64,000 bases of DNA from Epiperipatus broadwayi (Eukaryota > Onychophora > Udeonychophora > Euonychophora > Peripatidae). Positions 51,760 to 64,000 of the stretch are shown piece after piece. Numbering within the stretch: the stretch's first letter is position 1; every line of letters starts with the position of its first letter. The stretch covers positions 4,436,392 through 4,500,391 of the forward strand of contig JAQFVV010000032.1 of assembly GCA_028023455.1 (NCBI GenBank), given 5' to 3'. Under the pieces are notes generated by a model. It did not search any database. It worked only from the letters and a program-made list of their open reading frames with translations, and was not told where the DNA came from. The translations under genes and the position numbers were made by a program.

Positions 51760-52450
51760 TTTTAACTCATTTTTTACAAATATAAGTTTACAAATGAAAA
51801 CCATTTTTAAAAATAATATTTAAATTTTGCAAATATAGAAAATAAGTAATAAACTGAAATATGTAATAAGAATAATGTATTTTTTTGTAATTATCAATAA
51901 AAATAATGAATGAAAGAAAATTATAATTCCATTTTTAAATCCTGAAGAATTCTTGTTAAGACTTTAGAAATCAATAAAATATTATTTCAAATTTTAAAAT
52001 TTTACTTATATTTATTAAAAGATGACAAAAAATAACTGCTATAGTGTTTATGAATGTTTTCTTTTTTTTAATCAATCATAATTTCTGCTTTACCATAATT
52101 ATGTTTTTCTTGATTTATTTTACTTAAAAATAAATTTTTGAATAAAATATGAATGTAATCATAAATAAACTATGAAAATTATGCAATTGTTTTAAGTTAA
52201 ATAAAAGAAAGGCACTTACAAAAGTTCTCAGAAATGCTCTCTGGGCCCTAAAATAAAGAAACTATGTTTTTATTTTTTTTCTAACAAGTTCTTTGTGAAT
52301 ACTGACATTTTCAGATTTTTTAAAATTAGTAAATCAATATATACTTTAGTTTCAATTTTTACCATCAAATGAAAATAGCCATAGAAGATTAAGTTAAGCT
52401 GAATAACGAAAGTGCCCCCATACTATATTGCATTTATATTGCTAGAAAGA
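51760..52450 (-). mobile_element. Repeat family X, third copy
   Basis: Shares TTTACAAATGAAAA near 51,789, TTTCTGCTTTACCATAATTA near 52,082, and AATACTGACATTTTCAGATT near 52,297 with the copies at 37 and 39 kb, in the same order. Most diverged of the three. Confidence 0.4.
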
Positions 52451-52784
52451 TAATGATTAATAGCTATGGAAAATGGAGGTTTAACTGAAACATTTAAAAA
52501 AATAAAGTAAAATATCTTGAAAATATCTCCCAAAAATTATATTGTATTCTTTTATTTTTCTTAATACAAACTTTTTTCTCCCACAAACACAATCTATTTA
52601 ATCAAATTTATTCTAAAATTAGCACAATAAAATACTTCAAGAGATTTTTCTTTAAAATAACAATAGTTGAAAGTAAATAAATTTTATATAATTTATATTA
52701 AAAACATCAACAATTTCTTGACTTAAATTATTTCAGCTATAGTTTTTACAGTTTTACTCTTCATTAGCACTTCCGACTACACTT

Positions 52785-53200
52785 TTGTAGGTACAAAGGA
52801 ATTATACCAATATTGAAGATATATGCAAACTGTGTCAGAGAGAATCAGAAACTCTATCACATTTGTTATTCACATGTGCCATATATAATAATATCCAGTG
52901 GGACATTCTAAAATTTTTAGAAATAAGGAGTATGGAATACTAACACTTCTCAATACCTTTAAAAAGGCATTTATGGACACATTCATGCTAGCACATTTGT
53001 ATTATACTCACTGTGGTGTACCAAATGTACATTTATGTATGGAGCAGACACAAAACACCCTAATACATTTAAAAAACAAAATTGATATCATATGCACAAG
53101 GGATAAAAAAATTTCATCATCTATTTTTAAAGTCATAAGCAGACTTGGGGTAGGCTGCCTATAGCTAATTCAGCTAGACATAGCAAAGATCAATAAATGG
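52785..53200 (+). pseudogene. LINE ORF2 C-terminal zinc-finger fragment
   Basis: ICKLCQRESETLSHLLFTC (from about 52,820) is the CX2CX8HX4C zinc finger found near the C-terminus of many LINE ORF2 proteins. A stop ends that frame near 52,940. A shifted frame continues with KKAFMDTFMLAHLYY...CMEQTQNTL to a stop at 53,164. This is an isolated, 5'-truncated and frameshifted 3' end on the + strand. Confidence 0.65.
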
Positions 53201-53929
53201 GTGATTAAACTATTATTAAATGGAGACTATGGCTCAAGTGAGTTGGTTCATCCTTTAACTAATATAAAAAAAGTTATATGATGCAATCTTCATCATTATT
53301 AAAAAAAGTATAATGCTCCTATGAGTATCAAACCCATAATTTATCTTTATTTTATCTAGCTAACCATGAATCAGAGCCATAAATTCTATTTGGTACAAAG
53401 TCTTCTTTTTAAAAATATCTACTTTCTAATCAACTTTTGAAAAATCAGATACAAAATGCTTTTATATATTTGTAGAATAGGTTTGTTTTTTGTTTTTTTC
53501 TAAGGTTTTTTAATACAATAAAATATGTCTTTTGTAGAGGACAAAAACATCTTGGAAATTCGTTTAAACATAATTAAAATTGAAAGGTTTATAATATATT
53601 AGGTTTTTAAATATTATTATGATTATATTAATAATTATTGTTTTTTAAATGGGTATAAATAATAAATATATACGTATGGGTTAGGATACACGTGTATATC
53701 TTATGAATTTATGGCGTATTAGAATATGAATTTTACATCTGTGCTAGTCAAAAAAAATGCGCAATCTCAATACTCCACTCTCGTATATGTTGAAGAGATA
53801 AATAAATAAATGAACATTTTAAATTCTGGATAAAAATAATGATAAAATTAGGGTGGTAGAATAAGTAGAAGTGCTGAAATATTAAAATCATTCAGGAAAA
53901 TTAATTTAAAGATTATTTTTTAAACTAAA

Positions 53930-55870
53930 TAAATAAAGCATGTAGAATGTAGATATATATTAAATAAAAAGATATTAAAAAGGATACATATATAAGTAGC
54001 CCAGAATTAGCAGTCATTGTAATGTGACCATTCCAACGCCAGGGAGAAGGGATGATAAAAAAATATTCTAGAGATGCTTTGCGATGACTATACAAACCAA
54101 TCTGTGGACAAAAAAATATGTTCAAATACAAAATATGATAGTTCATTCTTCTGTTTATTTGATGTTTTTTCAAAGCAATTTTTAAAATTTTTTTTGCAAA
54201 AAAAATTCTGATATCAGGGCAATATTAATTATAACTCTCCAATTTTTTCCATTCGTATCCATCTTTACAATATCTGAGATAATTCTTATAACATTAAACC
54301 ACTCTACATCTTCCAGGAAACCAAGCTCAAGTTCACCATAAAATATACATTCAGAAAATCTTGTATTCTTCATTTGTTTTACTTAACTAATTGTACAAAG
54401 ATATGATTGTGGATTCTACAATATGTATTCAAAAGCTGAGGAAGATATTGATTGGTTTTATAAATTTACCATTGCATTTTTAAAATTTTATGAAGCATTT
54501 TTAAATGAAATCTTTTTAATGCCTTTATGTTGTGACATACATTATCAAAATCTCACTTCCTCACGATAAATTCTGTAAATAATGTTGCATCTCAACATCT
54601 ATGTCATTTTTCTAGTTATAAAATTACCAAGATATTTAAATCGGTTTACATTCTCGATATCTATGCTAAAAGTTGCGAATGACTTTTATTCTGTCATTAG
54701 CTAATACAGAAGATTATTTTTTTGAACATTAATTATTAAACAAAATCTTTATATGTTGCTTTCAAAACATAGACTATATTTAGTAAATGGTCGTTTAAAC
54801 TGGAAAAAAATAATAATCATCACTATTCTGTAAATCCAGAATCCAATAAGTTCCTGTTTTTTGCTTTCAATCTTTTCAAATTAAAAAAAACCCACCATCA
54901 AACCTATATCATACTTTGATCTCTATTCAATAAGCCACTTATAAACAGTTTCAAAAATAATTATCATAAAAATTGAAAACAATGTTGGAGAAAGTGCACA
55001 TCCTTGGTTAATATCAATTTTTATTTTAAAAGCCTCAGATTATCCATGTTGTAGCAATAACCTTTTCTCTCACTTCATCATGTAGACAAATTTTGATAGA
55101 CAAACAATTAATTTCAAACATTGTCATAAACCTATTCATTAATTAAATCAAATACCTTGACTATAAATTACTCATTTGTTCCTGATACTATTTTTTTGCC
55201 TTTGCAAGGCAATAAAATTATTTTTATATTGTAACATTGAAAATTTTGAGATAAACAATATCTCAAAGAAATATAATATGGAAAAGAACTATATATGTAT
55301 ATTAGATGAGCTTAAAATCTGAATAAAGTTCACAATTTTTGCCTAGTTCACTTTTGACTAAGTTACATTAGTCATAGTCAGATACCATGAGTATGATTAA
55401 TATAACAGTTGAAAGTGCACTAGACAAAAATTGCCAACTTTATTCAGATTTTAAGTGCATCTCCTATAGTTATTTTTGACCTTTTTATATTGCTTCTTGA
55501 TTTTCTAAAATGACATCGAGTCTCTCATAACCTGTGTCTGTAAACAAACTATTCAAGAAAATCTTGAAAAAATATCTTTGCTGCACTAGATAATAATGAT
55601 ATTCCATAATAATTACAGCAATCTTACCTATTTGCTTTATTTTTAAAAATTGGAACAATCAGGTAGCACAATTTCCTGAATCCATATATTTGTAAAATTT
55701 CTAATACTTTTCAAGTTACCATTATACCACCATATTTCAAAATGTCTCCAGGTACTTCAACAGGACCAAGATTATAAAGAACTATTTTGATTTTAATAAA
55801 TTGGATATCTTAATTTTAATCCCAATAAGTAGATAAATTGGATATATCATTACAAAGATATCACCATAAT
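53930..55870 (-). pseudogene. LINE reverse transcriptase relic
   Basis: Minus-strand motifs in order: VEVPGDILKYGG (about 55,770), FKNKANR then DCCNYYGISLLSSAAKIF (about 55,640-55,560; family NYRGISLLSIAGKI), INQGCALSPTLFSIF (about 55,020-54,970; family V.QGC.L.PTLF), NVNRFKYLGNFI (about 54,645) and WRWNGHI (about 54,030; family W.GHV). The order and spacing fit a non-LTR reverse transcriptase close to the 16.5-17.5 kb relic. A 159-bp palindromic element has inserted at 55,304-55,462. There is no continuous frame. Confidence 0.7.
55304..55462. mobile_element. Short palindromic MITE
   Basis: A 159-bp element with arms of about 72 nt beginning AGATGAGCTTAAAATCTGAA and (complemented) AGATGCACTTAAAATCTGAA around a 15-17-nt centre. 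It sits inside the 53.9-55.9 kb LINE relic and is therefore younger than it. Superfamily uncertain; no clear target duplication. Confidence 0.55.
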
Positions 55871-56299
55871 TATTGTATTGTTATTTAAAGAATTGTCTAA
55901 TCATTTCTTTTTTCTGTTCAAAATATCAATGATATCATATTCTCTGGTCCAAGTATCAGTTTCTGTGCATCAAAAAATGATCTAGAATAGCCATTATCAT
56001 TATATATCTGTATCTATCATTTTATTCTGCCAATCCTTTTAAGCCTTTGTGTCAGTAATAGTCTTTTATTATCATTGAATTTCTATCTTTAAATCTCTAT
56101 ATTTTATGTAATGAAATCCCATATTTATTTTATTATTTTACTAAGCAAAAAATGTCATGTTTTCTTTTAATCAAATCACTAACAATATCTATTTTCATAA
56201 GATCAGTCAAGACTTTTTTTTTCCAGTGAACTCAAGAATTGATTTCCTGAATATTTTGTGATGATGGTATTTTAGTTGTATTTATATATTGGGCTATTT

Positions 56300-56575
56300 C
56301 TATCATCTAATATTAAGTATTGAATGTCTTTGGAAAAATTAAACTTTATTTAAATTTTTAATTACATTCAACTGATAGTAACAGCACATAGGTCAGTATA
56401 TGCACAATGTTTCAAGAGGTATTATCCTCTTCTCTTCTTCAGATATTGCTGTCCTGATCAATAACTGTACTAACATGGGAATTGAATCTGGATTCTTAGA
56501 TTCTTGAATATTGAATTTTAAGATAACACTCTAACCAACTGAGTCATTCTGCCAGAGGCAATAGTCAATCAAAAT
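56300..56575 (-). mobile_element. tRNA-like 3' tail of the Penelope-like fragment
   Basis: On the minus strand, TGACTCAGTTGG is an A-box-like motif, and AGATTCAATTCCCATG (about 56,490-56,475) a B-box-like motif, in the spacing of a tRNA-derived sequence. A tail of about 150 nt follows, ending near ACATTCAATACTTAATATTA. It follows the GIY-YIG relic directly. The same order recurs in the plus copy at 57.5-57.95 kb. Confidence 0.6.
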
Positions 56576-57430
56576 TTTTATATACTTAACTGTGAGGTTT
56601 TTCCTGATTTCTCCACTTTTTCTAAGAGTGAAGTTGATTAGTAGTTTCCATTTATTATGTATAGTCAGACTAGGTTGACTAATGGAGTTATTTACCATTG
56701 TAATGTGAGCAATTATCACATGTTCATTGGTGCATAGATGGTCTGCTACCTTAGACACATCTTTTTTCTTTCTTTTAATCATCAGTTTGTGAACTTGCAA
56801 TTACTTTTCAATAGGGTGACTGATCTCACCAATATACTTTCATCCACATTTACATGGTATTTTATATAAGCAGTTTTTGCTTTTCTGCATTTCAAGTTTA
56901 GGCTTTGTTGATGTTAGAATTCCTCATAATGTGGTATGACTCAGGAATTGTTCTGATATTATGCTGATTGCAGATTTTCATTAATTTGTTGACTATTTTT
57001 GGTACAGTACCAATAATTGTTTTATCTTTTGATGATTTTTTTATTGTCTATTTAAGGTTTTTTTAATAACAGCTGATGGATAACCATTTTTTATAAGAGT
57101 TTGTTCTTTACTGATCTTTTTCCAAGTTGCTGGTTTCTGAACAAACTATTTTTACTTTGTTTCATACTGATAATATAACTTCATGTTTTGTGTTTTTGGT
57201 GTAATTGGATATATATGCCAAATATTTTCCTGTATGTGTTTGTTTTCTTTAAACTCTAGTTTTGATTTTGCTATAAGGAAGTCTTATTACAAGAACATCT
57301 ATGAATCCCCATTTTTGTTCTTGTTCTGACTCTATTGTGAATTTAATTGAAGGGGATATGTTGTTCTATACTTCCAGAAAGTTTGTAGTAGTGTTCTATC
57401 ATGTTGCCATACAATGTACCATAAACATAG
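56576..57430 (-). pseudogene. Penelope-like element: reverse transcriptase C-terminus and GIY-YIG endonuclease relic
   Basis: Read on the minus strand, a decayed frame gives SIKFTIESEQ and WGFIDVLV with RKQTHTGKYL (57,350-57,170), the usual end of a Penelope-like reverse transcriptase (family pattern F.ME.E...LPFLDVLV...RKPTHT.RYL). NGYPSAVIKKTL follows (about 57,090). CLYKIPCKCG, a stop, and KYIGEI (about 56,890-56,830) give the GIY-YIG nuclease motif, followed by SKVADHLCTNEHVI. Such elements reverse-transcribe at a nicked target. There are several stops and frameshifts and the 5' end is missing. It continues without a break into the tRNA-like tail at 56,300-56,575. Confidence 0.75.
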
Positions 57431-57960
57431 CAAAACCAAACTTTAAGTGGATAAGAAGTAAAAATTTATGGATGTGGTATGCTCAATTGGAAAAATACAA
57501 AAATATTGGATAGAGAGAAAAAGATACAAAGAAAATTCAGAGAAGCTGCTCACTTAACAATAGCAAATAATCCCATAAGTCAACCTAGTGTGGAAACCAT
57601 TAATCAACTTTGCTCTTAGGAAAAAGTAGAGAAATGAGGAGGAACCTCATAGATAAGTATGTGAAATTTCTACTGACTGTTGCCTTTGTCAGAATGCCTG
57701 AGTTGGTTAAAGCATTACCTTAAAATTCAATATTCAAAAATATAAGGGTCCAAGTTTGATTCCCATGCTAGTACTGTCACTGGCCAGTCCAGTAGCACCT
57801 GAAGCAGAGAGAATAATAGTATCTCTTGAAGTGTTGTCATATACTAACCAGTGTACTATTACTAATATTTGAATGTAATTGAAAATTAAGTTTAATTTTT
57901 CTAAAGACATTCAATACTTAATATTACATAATGGAAATAATTCAATATATAAATATAATC
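57431..57960 (+). mobile_element. Inverted partial Penelope-like copy with tRNA-like tail
   Basis: A plus-strand copy of the same element end, arranged head-to-head with the minus copy. 57,530-57,690 matches the C-terminal part of the nuclease region (INFAL is comparable to INFTL in the minus copy). 57,690-57,770 carries the tRNA-like A box (TGAGTTGGTTAAAGC) and B box (AAGTTTGATTCCC). 57,780-57,960 matches the tail. Both fragments are 5'-truncated and meet near 57,430, as is common for Penelope-like insertions. Confidence 0.65.
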
Positions 57961-59113
57961 AAGAATTGATGTATTTGTATTATTAACACCTTCCTTAAGA
58001 TAGATCCATGCTTCAACTATTATTTTAATCTTGGAACTATTACCTTCATCCTAATTCTTTCAACGTAATGTTTGAACTTATATAGTAATAAAATAAGAAC
58101 TAGTATCATTGAATAAACAAAGCCATAAGCTTTTTATTCATATATCAGGGAAGATATTAAATTTGATTGCATATGTACATCTCTGCCTGATCATCTAAAC
58201 TTTCTTTCTCTAGAAATCTAGTTTTATTAAAAGCATCCATATTAATTTTAAATATTGACCCACCTTAGCAGATTTTGTTTTCTGGTCTTGAAAAGTTTGT
58301 ATAAGGTTTGCAAATGCTGCACATCTATAAATATATTCTTAAAAAGTTTTATAATACTTATCTTTAGAAATATCATTGTGCCCTGCTTTACTATTACTAC
58401 TGATAATATTCTTGTTTCTATTTAATCAATAATCTTCTACACATGCTAATCTTGTGATACTATATGAAGCAAGCTATTTTTAGACCACATTTTTTATCTA
58501 TTTTTTTTACTTCTCTAGTAAGCAGGGTGATCTCTAAATGGTTGTTTAAACATACAGTCATTGTCAGATGAAACTCCTATTTCAAACCCAATTCCAAATA
58601 ATTTATTAGTTATTATATTGACTTAAGGAAGGATCACACAGCTTTTCTACTTATTAAACCTATCTAACTAATTGCTTTCTTAACTCTTGAGCTAAAAAAA
58701 GAATGAAAGCCAGAATTACTGTGTATATAATTAAAAAATGAAAAATATGTGTGTACAAACACAATACCATTGTCACATTTGGTATATGGAGATGATCATG
58801 ATATAAGAGGTTCAGAGGTTCATAATGTCTGATCCTACACTAACCTAAGTGAGAGATCTTGCTTTGGCACTGTTTATTTATTATTTATACTTAACTAACT
58901 CACATCATAATGTCACTCCAATGATCGGCCATCTGCAGAGGTCATCAGTATCCTGAAAAAAAAAGATAATTATTTTAAAAAGTATAAGGTAAAATGGCAC
59001 AAATAATGCATATGTAGATAATAAATAGATAGATAGATAGTTATAAATATACATTGTGTAATTTTGCCTAGGTATTTTTGTACTAATCCTGCTTATATTA
59101 TAAACTATTGTAG
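57961..59113. other. Intronic sequence before exon 3, unclassified
   Basis: Somewhat more complex than average. It may contain a further decayed retroelement on the minus strand, but no diagnostic motif was found. A GATA run lies at 59,025-59,040. Confidence 0.35.
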
Positions 59114-59311
59114 ATACTATGAAACTGGATCAATTAAGCCAGGAGTAATTGGCGGAAGCAAGCCTAAAGTTGCCACTCCAAAAGTTGTGGATGCAATAGC
59201 AAACTATAAAAAACAAAATCCAACTATGTTTGCATGGGAAATTCGAGATCGGTTATTAGCCGATGGAATTTGCGATCAGGACAATATTCCCTCTGTGAGT
59301 TCTATAAACAG
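59114..59311 (+). CDS. Pax2/5/8: Pax2/5/8 exon 3 (paired domain, C-terminal RED subdomain)
   Basis: Encodes the linker and second helix-turn-helix of the paired domain: [18 protein letters not shown], then [19 protein letters not shown] and [30 protein letters not shown] is the Pax2/5/8 form; Pax1/9 instead has YNETGSILPGAIGG. The acceptor is TTGTAG|A, which completes the split arginine codon left by exon 2 (AG|A). The donor is AG|GTAATA, again phase 2. Its 198 nt match the vertebrate exon length as I recall it. The final IIRTKV residues and the octapeptide, partial homeodomain and transactivation regions must lie on later exons. None was recognised in the remaining 4.7 kb, so the gene is partial in this window. 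Confidence 0.97.
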
Positions 59312-59399
59312 GTAATATTTATAGATATATATTACTCAATTTAAGAAAATAAAAGAGCAGTGTTTTTCTTACATAAAAGGTTTTCGATTTAAATTTGGA

Positions 59400-60040
59400 A
59401 TGGGGAAGTATGGAGGTTGTTTAATATATCTCTAAAGATATTGCACATGGGAAAGAGAAAGGTGAATAACTCCATGTGTGTGTATGTTTAAAATTTAAAA
59501 AATCAGCTATATTAATCTTTAACTGAGGTTTAAAGTTTATATCTGTGCTAGAGATAATCTCTAGTTTAGAAAATGTCTAGTAATAATCATTATTGTATTT
59601 ATCTAAGGTGGATGGTATCAAAGTTGTGAGTGGAGTGAGTTTGACAATGGTAAATAAAAATGTAACAATTTACTATAGATAAATATTCTTCATATAATAG
59701 AGATATATATCGGACATAGTGACATGAGCCAACTGATAAGTTCTGGGGGCCATTTGTCTTTTATTGTATCTTTATTTATATAAATTTTAAAAAAATGGGG
59801 AAGTATGGAGGTTGTTCAATATATTTATAAAGATATTACACATGGGAAAGAGAAAGATGAATAACTCAATGTGTGTGTATGTCTAAAATTAAAAAAATCA
59901 GCTATATTAATCTTTAACTGAGGTTTGAGTTAATCTCTAGTTTAGAAAATGATTAGTAATAATCATTATTGTATTTATCTGAAATGGATAGTGTCTTAGA
60001 TTGTGAGTGGAATGAGTTTGACAATGCTTTACAGATTGTC
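59400..60040 (+). repeat. 395-bp tandem duplication just after exon 3
   Basis: Unit 1 starts at 59,400 and unit 2 at 59,795, each with ATGGGGAAGTATGGAGGTTG. They stay alignable through TTACACATGGGAAAGAGAAA, CAGCTATATTAATCTTTAAC and GAGTTTGACAATG. Unit 2 lacks part of the middle and is truncated at about 60,040. It starts 88 nt after the exon 3 donor. No coding. Confidence 0.7.

Positions 60041-64000
<3,960 letters not shown>

Larger units (their letters stand above)
24805..59113 (+). other. Pax2/5/8 intron 2 (34.3 kb)
   Basis: A phase-2 intron splitting the paired domain between its two subdomains, with donor GTAAAC and acceptor TTGTAG. It interrupts an arginine codon (AG|A), the same place as in vertebrate PAX2/5/8 genes. 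It is unusually long because it has accumulated many elements, annotated separately. No host exon was recognised inside it. Confidence 0.9.

Noticed and set aside
59064-59315. Open frame starting with an ATG at 59,064, upstream of Pax exon 3
   Set aside because: The first 50 nt precede the TTGTAG acceptor and encode no paired-domain sequence; the exon starts at 59,114 by phase and homology.
59725-59770. Possible hammerhead ribozyme (CCAACTGATAAG)
   Set aside because: The core has A for G, no GAAA follows stem II, and stem I cannot be closed.

Overview
This is an extremely AT-rich eukaryotic window dominated by intron, microsatellites and decayed mobile elements. It carries one recognisable host gene, the 5' half of a Pax2/5/8 (paired-box) transcription factor on the + strand. 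Three coding exons are visible: the start exon (21,321-21,384), paired-domain exon 2 (24,639-24,804) and paired-domain exon 3 (59,114-59,311). They are separated by introns of about 3.3 kb and 34.3 kb. The reading phases (1, then 2, then 2) join cleanly, and the last few paired-domain residues lie on an exon beyond the window. A bilaterian animal is certain from the Pax sequence. A mollusc, probably a cephalopod, is my inference from the long AT-rich introns, the ATT and TA microsatellites and the type of hammerhead-bearing repeats; no search was possible.

Layout: 1-20.9 kb is upstream flank holding a 550-bp palindrome, two minus-strand LINE relics (about 3.95-5.95 and 16.5-17.5 kb), a tRNA-related SINE and one decayed hammerhead-repeat copy. 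20.93-21.96 kb is the GC- and CpG-richer promoter, first exon and start of intron 1. Intron 2 (24.8-59.1 kb) holds two candidate regulatory blocks (28.36-28.68 and 30.16-30.42 kb) and a large collection of elements. These are hammerhead-ribozyme retroelements (27.5, 32.0, 32.4-32.9 and 44.1-45.3 kb), Penelope-like element fragments (35.2 and 56.3-57.9 kb), a Tigger/pogo transposase relic (40.2-41.0 kb), a hAT-type non-autonomous element (50.85-51.33 kb), two further LINE relics (52.8-53.2 and 53.9-55.9 kb), palindromic MITEs and an unclassified three-copy family. After exon 3 come a 395-bp tandem repeat and a 105-bp AT tract.

The most striking non-gene system is a repeat family with a recognisable type I hammerhead ribozyme core. 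It occurs as a foldback (32.36-32.95 kb), as single decayed copies, and as a 1.1-kb composite at 44.14-45.28 kb. The composite has an inverted partial copy, two direct hammerhead units about 472 bp apart, and a perfect 14-bp flanking duplication. This is the architecture expected of Penelope-like elements or their non-autonomous retrozyme relatives, and real Penelope-like fragments sit in the same intron. None of the transposon protein relics is intact.
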